NCBI GenBank assembly: GCA_947086625.1
Contig: CAMTZV010000044.1
Coordinates: 1 to 8,060 of the forward strand
DNA from: an uncultured bacterium
Lineage (GTDB): Bacteria > Bacillota > Clostridia > Lachnospirales > Lachnospiraceae
Direction of reading: 5' to 3'
Length of the DNA: 8,060 nucleotides
Shown here: one piece after another, positions 1 through 6,569 of the stretch
Layout of the letters: every line of letters begins with the position of its first letter
Position numbering within the stretch: the first letter of the stretch is position 1
Notes under the pieces: model-generated
What the model saw: only the letters and a program-made list of their open reading frames with translations
What the model was told of the DNA's origin: nothing
Databases searched by the model: none
Translations under genes and position numbers: made by a program

Positions 1-872
1 ATTGCATTGTAAACGCCCTGGCCGTACAGGTCATAGTAGACAACAACGCCGTCCACGTCCTCGCGCTTGATGCTCTGTAAGTAAGCGGCCATGACCGTAT
101 TGGCGGAATCGGAGGAATCCTGAAGCGGCTGTACCTCGCCGACTGTCTCGATCTTTCCTGCCGCCTCATACTCCTGCCAGCCGACCTCGCGGCGGTCAAA
201 CGGGGAATTGTAATTCGGGCCTCTCCACACCTTGATCAGACGGACCGGGCCTTCCTCGCCTCTGGCTGCCTTCGCCTCGATCTGCTGGTCGAGCAGTACG
301 GTGACAAGGCTGGCATCCTGCTGGAACATCTGTGTCACGCCCTCTAACTTCTGGTACTCACCGTCCGCATAGAACTGCGTGTCAAAGGTGACGATCTTCA
401 TGTCCGGGTACTGCTCCGTGATCTCCTTTAAGAATACATAGGAGCCGTCCTGGTTGCCATGGCTGACTAACAGGCCGTCATATCCGCCGGACGCACAGGT
501 GCGGATCGTATCCTGCCACTTGTTGAAATCGCCGTCGCAGAAGAAGAAATCAAACTGTACGCCAAGCTTCTCGCACAGGCTTGCGCACGAATCCTTCCAC
601 ATCTGGAAAATGGATGCCGAGGGCATAATCATGATGTAGGCTACCTTCTTGCCTGCAACCGGAGAAGCGCCGCCCGCGTCGTCTGCCGGAGCATCCGCCT
701 GATCGCCCGCATCGTCCGCCGGCTCGTCCCCTGCATCGTCCTGCTTGTCATCAGCGGGCTGATCCGTCTGCGCAGGGGCGTCCGTCTTTTTGTCGTCGCC
801 CGAACCGCAGCCTGCAAGCATCGTAACCGCCATCGCTGCACACAGCAGCAGACTGAATAACTTTTTCTTCAT
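1..872 (-). CDS. Sugar-type ABC transporter substrate-binding lipoprotein (type 1 periplasmic-binding fold), 3' end off the window
   Basis: Partial: 290 codons from the ATG at 872 to the left edge, with no stop. The start is fixed by AGGAGG at 880-885, seven bases upstream. The N-terminus is a lipoprotein signal: MKKK, a hydrophobic core, then LAGC with Cys22 as the lipidation site, so the mature protein should be anchored outside the membrane. Residues 23-74 form a long acidic Asp/Ala/Gln linker with DDAG-type repeats. The fold starts near residue 75 (GKKVAYIMIMPSASIFQMW) and continues with features typical of Peripla_BP_4 sugar-binding proteins, such as YDGLLVSHGNQDGS (131-144) and the strand before DGVVVYYD. 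The expected partners are a permease and ATPase, which would lie downstream beyond the left edge. It has its own promoter and follows a terminator, so it is probably separate from the aldehyde operon. Ligand unknown; a sugar is the family expectation. Confidence 0.85.
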   Translation of the reverse strand, partial: MKKKLFSLLLCAAMAVTMLAGCGSGDDKKTDAPAQTDQPADDKQDDAGDEPADDAGDQADAPADDAGGASPVAGKKVAYIMIMPSASIFQMWKDSCASLCEKLGVQFDFFFCDGDFNKWQDTIRTCASGGYDGLLVSHGNQDGSYVFLKEITEQYPDMKIVTFDTQFYADGEYQKLEGVTQMFQQDASLVTVLLDQQIEAKAARGEEGPVRLIKVWRGPNYNSPFDRREVGWQEYEAAGKIETVGEVQPLQDSSDSANTVMAAYLQSIKREDVDGVVVYYDLYGQGVYNA

Positions 873-879
873 AATGTAA

Positions 880-885
880 CCTCCT
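880..885 (-). promoter_or_regulatory. Ribosome binding site of the lipoprotein gene
   Basis: The minus strand reads AGGAGG, seven bases before the ATG at 872. It is a perfect Shine-Dalgarno core and decides the start of this edge-truncated gene. Confidence 0.85.
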
Positions 886-941
886 GTTAAATTTGATTTG
901 TAGAAAGCGCACAAATTGTTTTTTTGTGGTTCCTGTCTAAA

Positions 942-969
942 AGTATAGCATTTCTTGTCGAAAAATCAA
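942..969 (-). promoter_or_regulatory. Probable sigma-A promoter of the lipoprotein gene
   Basis: On the minus strand, TTGATT (964-969) is followed after 16 bases by TATACT (942-947). Transcription would start near 935, leaving a leader of about 60 bases before the ATG at 872. The match is good but not perfect, and AT-rich DNA gives chance hits. Its position just upstream of the gene, downstream of a terminator, supports it. Confidence 0.55.
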
Positions 970-1010
970 TATTTTCTTTTGTTTATTTCTTATTTTTGGT
1001 AATTATGCCT

Positions 1011-1030
1011 TTGTTTAGTTTTGTTTAGTT
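1011..1030. repeat. Perfect tandem 10-bp repeat with ACTAAAC core
   Basis: TTGTTTAGTT occurs twice with no gap. On the minus strand each copy contains ACTAAAC, which recurs at 1198-1204 and 1221-1227 on the plus strand. It lies upstream of the probable promoter at 942-969 and could be an activator or repressor site; this role is inference. Confidence 0.5.
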
Positions 1031-1041
1031 CATTTTTGGTC

Positions 1042-1075
1042 GAATGTTTATCATTTATTTAGTAGAATGTTTATC
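1042..1075. repeat. Direct repeat GAATGTTTATC, two copies 23 bp apart
   Basis: Identical 11-mers lie at 1042-1052 and 1065-1075, start to start 23 bp, roughly two helix turns. The spacing fits two molecules of a regulator on nearly the same DNA face, upstream of the lipoprotein promoter. No regulator gene is present in the window. Confidence 0.45.
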
Positions 1076-1197
1076 TATCTCCGCTTGCGCAATGATTCCT
1101 GTTGTAAATTTCCACAATTATCTCTTCTGTTTTTCTTTCCTGTTTCGGGAGTCTGCCTATATTCGGCATCTTTTTTTGTGGTTTTCTGTACATTTTC

Positions 1198-1234
1198 ACT
1201 AAACAACGGCATTTTTATATACTAAACGAGTTTA
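1198..1234. repeat. ACTAAAC direct repeat and TAAAC-GA-GTTTA palindrome, candidate operator
   Basis: ACTAAAC occurs at 1198-1204 and 1221-1227, again 23 bp apart. The second copy is part of a perfect inverted repeat, TAAAC-GA-GTTTA, at 1223-1234. An even-length palindrome with a small centre resembles operators of LacI-type sugar regulators, but that link is only inference. It lies about 260 bp upstream of the probable promoter, far for classical repression. Confidence 0.35.
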
Positions 1235-1308
1235 ACGTCACGGAAAGGTGCTTTTGTACAATTTTTCGGGAGACGCCCGGCAACAAATTTCCTTACGCGG
1301 GCGTGCGC

Positions 1309-1334
1309 AAAAAAAGCCCGGCATCTGCCAGGCT
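1309..1334 (-). terminator. Rho-independent terminator after the alcohol dehydrogenase gene
   Basis: On the minus strand, AGCCTGGC - AGAT - GCCGGGCT forms an 8-bp stem (one G-U pair) with a 4-base loop, followed directly by a T run (plus-strand A run 1309-1315). It starts about 35 bases after the stop codon at 1370-1372 and ends the aldehyde operon. Confidence 0.9.
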
Positions 1335-1369
1335 CTGAAGCTTCATTTTTTTAATCACATCTTTAAAAA

Positions 1370-2524
1370 TCACATTGCGGCGCGGTACACCTGTATGACG
1401 TCCCCCGCGCGCGCTTTCCCGATGTTGGTATCCATGCACGCATCCGCGACCGCCAGCTTTGCCAGCGCCGGGAAATCCGATTCCTTCACGATTTTCAGCT
1501 CCCGAAGCCTCCCCGGGATGCCGACCTCCCCCGCAAGCGCACGGACCGCGCGCACGACCTCGTGAACCATGCTCATGCCCGGCTCCTCCCGGATGCCAAA
1601 CGCCTTCCCGATCTTTTTGAACCGGCCCTGCGCCTGTAAAAACTGCCCGTTGTATTCCAGCACATACGGCAGGAGAATCGCGTTGCAGACGCCGTGGGGC
1701 AGGTTGTAAAAGCCGCCCAGCGCGTGCGCCATCGCATGCACCATGCCAAGGCCCGCGTTGGAGAACGCCATGCCCGCCACATACTGCGCGTACGCCATCA
1801 TCTCTCTGGCCTCTTCGTCTGTGCCGTCCCGCACGGCGCGGGGCAGGTATTCGCGGATCACGCCGATCGCCCAGTAGGCGTCCTTGTCCGTCAGCGGCGT
1901 GGCGCGCCATGTCATCGCCGCCTCGATCGCATGCGTTAAGGCGTCCATACCGGTTGACGCCGTAAGCCCCTCGGGCATGGAAATCATAAAATCCGTGTCA
2001 TTGACGGCGATATCCACGATGCAGTTCGCATCAACCATACACATTTTGCTGTGCCGCACATCGTCCGTCACAATATAAAAGCATGTCACCTCGGAGCCGG
2101 TGCCCGCCGTCGTGTTCACGGCGATGACCGGCATCCCCGGGTGAACGGACTTCTCCACGCCCTCGTAATCCTCCACGCGTCCGCCGTTTGAGAGCACGAT
2201 GCCCGCCGCCTTGCACGTGTCGATGGCGGAGCCGCCGCCTACAGCTACGAGCACCTGTGCGCCTGACGCCTTTGCCGCTTCGATACACGCGTTTACGATC
2301 CCCACCGTCGGGTTCGGCGCCACACGGTCGAAAAGCGCATACTCCGTCCCCGCCGAGGCGAGTACCCCGCCCACCCGGGATACGACACCCTGCTCCGCCA
2401 AAAATTTGTCCGTCACGATCAGTGCCCGCCGAAATCCTCGCTTTTTCAGCTCGTCCGGCAAGAGCGAAATCGCACCCCTGCCGAAAAAGCTCGTCTTCAC
2501 CGCATTGATCCTCTCTGCTCCCAT
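1370..2524 (-). CDS. fucO: Iron-dependent alcohol dehydrogenase, lactaldehyde reductase (FucO)-like
   Basis: 384 residues, full length for group III (iron-dependent) alcohol dehydrogenases. The sequence tracks E. coli FucO closely by memory: FFGRGAI near the N-terminus, the nucleotide-binding GGGSAIDTCK (96-105), TTAGTGSE (138-145), the metal-binding Asp194 and His198 in GMDALTHAIEA, then His263, His267 and His277 in MVHAMAHALGGFYNLPHG. All expected metal ligands are present. FucO-type enzymes reduce lactaldehyde to 1,2-propanediol with NADH in the cytosol, and relatives reduce propionaldehyde or acetaldehyde. The start ATG has AGGAAAGGG at 2532-2540, seven bases away. It is the last gene of the operon, 54 bases after the solute-binding protein gene and before a strong terminator. 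The neighbouring CoA-acylating aldehyde dehydrogenase suggests both share one aldehyde. PduQ- or EutG-like activity is the main alternative. Confidence 0.85.
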   Translation of the reverse strand: MGAERINAVKTSFFGRGAISLLPDELKKRGFRRALIVTDKFLAEQGVVSRVGGVLASAGTEYALFDRVAPNPTVGIVNACIEAAKASGAQVLVAVGGGSAIDTCKAAGIVLSNGGRVEDYEGVEKSVHPGMPVIAVNTTAGTGSEVTCFYIVTDDVRHSKMCMVDANCIVDIAVNDTDFMISMPEGLTASTGMDALTHAIEAAMTWRATPLTDKDAYWAIGVIREYLPRAVRDGTDEEAREMMAYAQYVAGMAFSNAGLGMVHAMAHALGGFYNLPHGVCNAILLPYVLEYNGQFLQAQGRFKKIGKAFGIREEPGMSMVHEVVRAVRALAGEVGIPGRLRELKIVKESDFPALAKLAVADACMDTNIGKARAGDVIQVYRAAM

Positions 2525-2550
2525 ACTGCTGCCCTTTCCTGATTTTACCC

Positions 2551-2580
2551 GCTGTTTTTTGCACGCTGTTTTTGCCCGCT
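2551..2580. repeat. Short imperfect tandem repeat between the binding-protein and fucO genes
   Basis: On the plus strand GCTGTTTTTTGCAC is followed by GCTGTTTTTGCCC and the beginning of a third unit, GCT. The units differ by one T and one base. The repeat spans the stop codon of the upstream gene and lies in the 54-base gap before fucO. It looks like local duplication with a length-variable homopolymer; no function is evident. Confidence 0.5.
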
Positions 2581-3694
2581 ATCCGAGCCGGTTGATCTGC
2601 TCCTGCGCGTCCGCCATCGCCTGCGCCGCCGTTTTATTTCCCGCAAACGCCTCCGCGATCTCGCGGTAAAAAATGCCGTTCTTTTCCCCCGCACATTCCA
2701 TGTCCGGCAGGGGCCTTGCAGCGGAAAACATCTTTTGCTGGCAGCCGTACCACGGATAGGTGCTCTCTCCCTTCTCATAGCTCTCCCGCCGCACCGGTGC
2801 GCCGCTCACGCTTCCGGCAATCCGGTCAACCGCCGGGCTTCTCAGATAAGCCAGAAAGCACTCCGCCTCCTCCTTCTTTTCGCTGCGCGCGCTCACCGCA
2901 AACGACCAGCTCACATTCCACGCCGTCGAAAACGTCGCAAAGCCAAGATCGTCTTTGTCCGCACAGCCGTCGGCGAACACCACGCCCATCTGCCCGCTCC
3001 ACGTCACGGCAAGCGAGGCCGCATGTTCGCGGATCGCCGCCGCCACCTGCTCGTTTCCGAAGTGCTCTGTCCCGGCAACGGCAATTTCCTTTAAACCACA
3101 ATACTGCTCCAGCCCGTCGATGACGCCCGGCGCATTGCAGACGGCGCGCGCTCCCTCGTACACATCCCCGCCGTTCATCCGAAGGAAGGGAAGCGCATCC
3201 GTAAAAATCTCCGACGCGTCCGCCTTGAGCGCAAGCGACGGCTTTCCGGTTTTTGCCGCGATCGTCTTTGCCGCCTGCACAAACTGCTGCGGTGTCACGA
3301 CATCGCCCCACGCTTCCCCGAGACACTCCCGCAAAACGCTTTTGCGGTAGGTGACGATATGTCCGTCACAGAACGACGGGGACAGATACGTCTTCCCGTC
3401 CAGCGTCATCTCCCGTGCAATCACCGGCAGAATGTCCTCAAAATCGTAGTCAAGCTGCGCCAGATACCCTTTGCGTATCAGATCACAGGCCCACAGATGG
3501 CCCGCCGCCATCACGATATCATAGTCCGCCCTCCCTGCAAAGACGTCCATCATCGTGTCGTAATAATGCTCCCACGGGACGACGTCAAAATCCACCGCCC
3601 CGTCAAAGCCCTCCAGTATGCCGTATTTTTGATCCACGTAGGCGGACACCGCCGGGTCACCCACCGCAAGCACCTTCAGCCCCTTCTCACTCAT
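2579..3694 (-). CDS. Solute-binding protein family 1 (SBP_bac_1-like) without signal peptide, predicted cytosolic
   Basis: 371 residues from the ATG at 3694, chosen because GGAGG (3701-3705) sits six bases upstream and because this start falls 14 bases after the aldehyde dehydrogenase stop. A longer frame begins at 3775 but overlaps the previous gene and has no RBS support. The chain begins almost directly with the first strand of the fold (GLKVLAVGDPAVSAYVDQKY). It continues with typical extracellular solute-binding features: YDIVMAAGHLWACDLIRKGY, GKTYLSPSFCDGHIVTYRK, and a C-terminal helix ending in AQEQINRLG. There is no hydrophobic leader and no lipobox with either start, so it should stay in the cytosol, which is unusual for this family. 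No permease or ATPase gene is nearby. It lies between two aldehyde-processing enzymes; a sensor, carrier or metabolite-buffering role is conceivable but unproven. Ligand unknown. Confidence 0.8.
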   Translation of the reverse strand: MSEKGLKVLAVGDPAVSAYVDQKYGILEGFDGAVDFDVVPWEHYYDTMMDVFAGRADYDIVMAAGHLWACDLIRKGYLAQLDYDFEDILPVIAREMTLDGKTYLSPSFCDGHIVTYRKSVLRECLGEAWGDVVTPQQFVQAAKTIAAKTGKPSLALKADASEIFTDALPFLRMNGGDVYEGARAVCNAPGVIDGLEQYCGLKEIAVAGTEHFGNEQVAAAIREHAASLAVTWSGQMGVVFADGCADKDDLGFATFSTAWNVSWSFAVSARSEKKEEAECFLAYLRSPAVDRIAGSVSGAPVRRESYEKGESTYPWYGCQQKMFSAARPLPDMECAGEKNGIFYREIAEAFAGNKTAAQAMADAQEQINRLG

Positions 3695-3700
3695 ACCGCA

Positions 3701-3705
3701 CCTCC
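3701..3705 (-). promoter_or_regulatory. Ribosome binding site that fixes the signal-less start of the solute-binding protein
   Basis: The minus strand reads GGAGG, six bases before the ATG at 3694. It matters because it argues that the leaderless N-terminus is real and not a misplaced start. Confidence 0.75.
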
Positions 3706-3708
3706 ATC

Positions 3709-5124
3709 TCAGACAATCCGAAGCCCGCCGTCCGCCAGCTGGCATCTGCGGAACCTCGTAAAGCTCTTTGCGCACGTCAGCCCCTCGCCCGTAGGCCCCG
3801 CGATCGTCATCGTCGCATGGCCCTCGCCGCCGATGCCGACGCCCTTTAGCGTCGCGCCGTTTTTCACGAAAATCGTCGTCTCGATTTGCTTCGCAAAATA
3901 AGTCATATTGTCCACATTTTTGGAAAACATGGACGCCGTGTGGCGGTTGCCGCTCTCCGCGATGAGCGCATAGCCCGCTGCCTCCTTAAAATCGCGGCAG
4001 CTAACAACCGGAAGGATCGGCATGAGCTGCTCCACCAGCACAAACGGATGGTCGTGCGGCACCTCGCAGACGAGCAGCCTCGTATCTCTTTTTCCGGAAA
4101 CGCCGAGCTGCTCTAACATCAGGCCCGCATCCTTTCCGACCCACTTTTTGTTGACGGAATACGCGCCGTCCCTCTGCAAAAACACGATGTCAAGCAGCGC
4201 TTTTGTCTGCGCGGCGCTTAACACGTATGCGCCCTCGCGGGCCATGGCCGCGACCAGCTCCCGCGCGACCGATTCGACCGCAAACACCTCCTTCTCCGCC
4301 AGACACAGCAGGTTGTTGTCAAAGGACGCGCCCCGGAAAATTTCTTTTGCCGCCAGCGCAATGTCCGCCGTCTCGTCCACCACGACCGGCGGATTGCCCG
4401 CGCCCGCCCCGATCGTCTTTTTGCCGGAGCGAAGCAGGGCGTTCACCATCGGCATACCTCCCGTCCCGACCATCAGCCGGATTTTCGGGCTGGAGGTGAG
4501 GATGTCGACCGTCTCCATCGCAGGCTCCGCCGTCATCGTAATCAGGCCCGCCGGCCCGCCGTTTTCCACGATCGTATCGTGCAGGATCTGAAGCGCGTAG
4601 GCACAGGTGCGCTTCGCGCCCGGGTGTACGTTGAAGACGACCGCGTTTCCGCCCGCGATCATACTGATCGTATTGTTAATGATCGTCTCCGTCGGGTTCG
4701 TGGAGGGCGTGATCGCGCCGATAACGCCGTACGGCCCCCGCTCCTCCAGCATCAGCCCGGCGTCGCCCGAAACCGCGTCCGTCTTTAAGCACTCCGTCCC
4801 CGGCGTGCCGTTGATGACCGCGATGTGCTTCGCAACCTTGTCCTCAAAACGGCCCATGCCGGTCTCGTCGCGCACGCGGCGCGCAAAATCCTCGGCGTGC
4901 GCAAGGCTCACCGCGCGGATTGCCCCTATGATGCGCTCCCTGTCCTGCAAGCGGTAATTCATATACCAGTCCTTCTGCGCCGCATACGCGGCGTCGATCG
5001 CATCCTCACAGCGCGCAAACACGCCGCGGTCGCCCTGTGCGGGCATATTCCCTGTCCCCGGCTCCTCCATCCCCGCCAGCACATGCCTGACGATCCGCGC
5101 AACCTCATTTGCAGTAATATCCAT
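3709..5124 (-). CDS. CoA-acylating aldehyde dehydrogenase, EutE/PduP family, with encapsulation-peptide-like N-terminus
   Basis: 471 residues, full length against EutE (about 467), with the same C-terminal ending style (RFRRC...RIV). Family marks in order: ETGMGRFEDK (87-96), TPSTNPTETIINN (139-151), GAGAGNPPVVVDETAD (239-254), catalytic Cys274 in FDNNLLC, PILPVV (369-374), and GIGGEGHATMTI (430-441). The family converts aldehyde + NAD + CoA to acyl-CoA + NADH; acetaldehyde (EutE) and propionaldehyde (PduP) are the known substrates, and the choice cannot be made by eye. Residues 3-19 (ITANEVARIVRHVLAGM) form an amphipathic helix followed by a Gly/Pro-rich linker, like the peptide that directs EutE and PduP into bacterial microcompartments; no shell gene is in the window. 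AAGGGAGG (5131-5138), six bases upstream, fixes the ATG. First gene of the operon, behind a consensus promoter. Confidence 0.9.
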   Translation of the reverse strand: MDITANEVARIVRHVLAGMEEPGTGNMPAQGDRGVFARCEDAIDAAYAAQKDWYMNYRLQDRERIIGAIRAVSLAHAEDFARRVRDETGMGRFEDKVAKHIAVINGTPGTECLKTDAVSGDAGLMLEERGPYGVIGAITPSTNPTETIINNTISMIAGGNAVVFNVHPGAKRTCAYALQILHDTIVENGGPAGLITMTAEPAMETVDILTSSPKIRLMVGTGGMPMVNALLRSGKKTIGAGAGNPPVVVDETADIALAAKEIFRGASFDNNLLCLAEKEVFAVESVARELVAAMAREGAYVLSAAQTKALLDIVFLQRDGAYSVNKKWVGKDAGLMLEQLGVSGKRDTRLLVCEVPHDHPFVLVEQLMPILPVVSCRDFKEAAGYALIAESGNRHTASMFSKNVDNMTYFAKQIETTIFVKNGATLKGVGIGGEGHATMTIAGPTGEGLTCAKSFTRFRRCQLADGGLRIV

Positions 5125-5202
5125 GACAAACCTCCCTTGTGATCACCCGCGTAAAGCACACGGCATTCGTTCTTTCTCTTTGTTTCTGTCTTATTTTTCG
5201 CT

Positions 5203-5218
5203 AAAATCTCTTGATTTT
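5203..5218 (-). promoter_or_regulatory. Perfect inverted repeat in the leader of the aldehyde dehydrogenase operon
   Basis: AAAATC - 4 bases - GATTTT forms a perfect 6-bp stem, about 25-40 bases into the predicted leader. It is AT-rich, so a weak RNA hairpin; it could equally be a DNA operator. There is no T run placed to make it a terminator. Confidence 0.35.
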
Positions 5219-5247
5219 CGTGCTTTTCCGATGTTTAGATACAAAAA

Positions 5248-5275
5248 ATTATAGCATTATGCATAGGTTTGTCAA
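5248..5275 (-). promoter_or_regulatory. Consensus sigma-A promoter of the aldehyde operon
   Basis: The minus strand carries TTGACA (5270-5275) and TATAAT (5248-5253), both perfect, separated by 16 bases. Transcription should begin near 5241, giving a leader of roughly 115 bases before the ATG at 5124. The spacer contains the 8-bp palindrome TATGCATA (5258-5265), a possible repressor site. Such a perfect promoter would be strong unless repressed. Confidence 0.85.
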
Positions 5276-5286
5276 GGTATTGATCT

Positions 5287-6558
5287 TTATTTTTCTTTGT
5301 TTATTTTTGTTTCTCCCGATTTCTCCTTTTGTCCGCCGCTGATCCCGAGCAATATCCGGCTCTCCCACAGCGCACAGGCCGAATCATAATCGAATTCCAC
5401 GGTCTGTATGTTCACCCCGGGGTAGCGCTCGTGAAGCTTCTTTCGGACGCCCCGCCCGCACACATGGCTCACCAGACAGTCAAAGGGGTGCACGATCAGA
5501 ATATTTTCACAGCCCTTTCCGACCAAGTCTGCCGTCTCCGCCGCGACGAGCCACCCGTCCCCCGCATGGCAGCCCCTGTCGATAACGGGTGCGGCCAGCG
5601 CCCTCAGCTCTGCAAAATCCGCATCCGGCACAAAGCCGCCCTCCGCAACGCTCTCATTCAGATCGCGCTGGATACGGCCCAGGTAGCCAAGCAGCGCACC
5701 GCACGCCCTTTGCTCCATCCGCCCTGCGCCGCGAAGCCCGCGCTCCTCCCGCTCGCTGTCCACGAGATAGATGCAGTAATTGACAAATCCGCCCATGCGG
5801 TACGCGCAGTCCTGCTCCTGCAAAAGCCGTTCCAGATGCCTGTTTCCGATGGGTGAAAACTTCATATAGATCTCCCCCGTAATCCCGACCCGACGAAGCG
5901 TGCGCCCCTCCACCGGGATCGCCGCAAAGTCGCGGACGATCTGCCGGTAACGCTCCTTTCGCCTCTTCGCCGAAAGATTGTTCCCGGCCCGGATATCCCC
6001 GCAAAGCCTGCGGTTCCAGCGCTCCATGCAGGCCCCCGCCTCGCCGCGTCTTCGCTCGTACGGCCGCACCTGCTGGTAAAGCGTCATCAAAAGATCGCCG
6101 TAGCACACGGCCGCGGCGGCGCGCAAAAGCAGTCCCGGCGTGATCGCAAAGCCCGGATGCCGGTGCTGCCCGAAGGCGTTGAGGGAGATGACCGGGATGT
6201 GCTTATACCCGGCCCTTTTCAGACTTTCAATGATCAGATGGTAGATGTTTCCGGCGCGGCACGCGCCCCCGGCCTGCGGCTCCATAAAGGCGATCCGATC
6301 CGGGTCAAACCTTCCCGAGCGGAGCGCCGCCAGCACCTGCCCCAAAATGAGCACGGTCGGCAGGCAGTAATCCCCGCTGATAAAGGGCAGCGCATACCCG
6401 GGCAGATCCCGCTCCTCCGGAAGTATTTCCAGACGGTAGCCGCAGCCGGCAAACGCCGCCTGCAAAAGCGCATTGTGGTAATGCAGCATATCCGGCAGCA
6501 GGATCGTGTGCGTGCGCTTCATCTCTTTTGTAAACGTTGCCCCAGGCGTTTTTTTCAC
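5287..6558 (-). CDS. COG3581-type protein related to 2-hydroxyacyl-CoA dehydratase (HgdB-like), stand-alone
   Basis: 423 residues from the GTG at 6558. It resembles the C-terminal module of the large acyl-CoA dehydratase activase-related proteins: FTKEMKRTHTILLPDM near the N-terminus, GDYCLPT (Cys65), GGACRAGNIYHL (Cys100), GEIYMKFSPIGN in the middle, and HPFDCLVSHVCGRG (Cys361) near the end. The three cysteines sit where the family has conserved ones and could hold a [4Fe-4S] cluster. The GTG start was chosen because a G6 run (6570-6575) provides a Shine-Dalgarno-like site and because the FTKEM segment, conserved in relatives, lies before the next ATG at 6522. An upstream ATG at 6600 lacks an RBS. 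No activase ATPase gene is adjacent. Its reaction is unknown: relatives include dehydratases and reductases activated by an ATP-dependent partner. No terminator separates it from the next operon. Confidence 0.8.
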   Translation of the reverse strand: MKKTPGATFTKEMKRTHTILLPDMLHYHNALLQAAFAGCGYRLEILPEERDLPGYALPFISGDYCLPTVLILGQVLAALRSGRFDPDRIAFMEPQAGGACRAGNIYHLIIESLKRAGYKHIPVISLNAFGQHRHPGFAITPGLLLRAAAAVCYGDLLMTLYQQVRPYERRRGEAGACMERWNRRLCGDIRAGNNLSAKRRKERYRQIVRDFAAIPVEGRTLRRVGITGEIYMKFSPIGNRHLERLLQEQDCAYRMGGFVNYCIYLVDSEREERGLRGAGRMEQRACGALLGYLGRIQRDLNESVAEGGFVPDADFAELRALAAPVIDRGCHAGDGWLVAAETADLVGKGCENILIVHPFDCLVSHVCGRGVRKKLHERYPGVNIQTVEFDYDSACALWESRILLGISGGQKEKSGETKINKEK

Positions 6559-6569
6559 GGCTGTTTTTT

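Larger units (their letters stand above)
886..1308. other. AT-rich gene-free control region
   Basis: No coding region is supported here: the reading frames that enter it are short or are shadows of the alcohol dehydrogenase gene. Base composition drops sharply to AT-rich compared with the GC-rich genes on both sides. It holds the probable promoter at 942-969 and several repeated short motifs (1011-1030, 1042-1075, 1198-1234). No convincing riboswitch or RNA gene could be recognised by eye. Confidence 0.7.

Noticed and set aside
901..915. A GAAAGCGC sequence resembling half of a catabolite-responsive (cre) element in the lipoprotein leader
   Set aside because: Only the left half fits the consensus; the right half has several mismatches.
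1293..1910. Long open frames on both strands opposite or out of frame with the dehydrogenase and binding-protein genes
   Set aside because: Their translations are rich in Arg, Pro, Ser and Gly, lack any domain, and follow from the high GC content at third codon positions of the real genes.
5276..5290. A terminator between the COG3581 gene and the aldehyde operon
   Set aside because: The region after the stop codon is AT-rich but no GC stem followed by a T run can be drawn on the minus strand.
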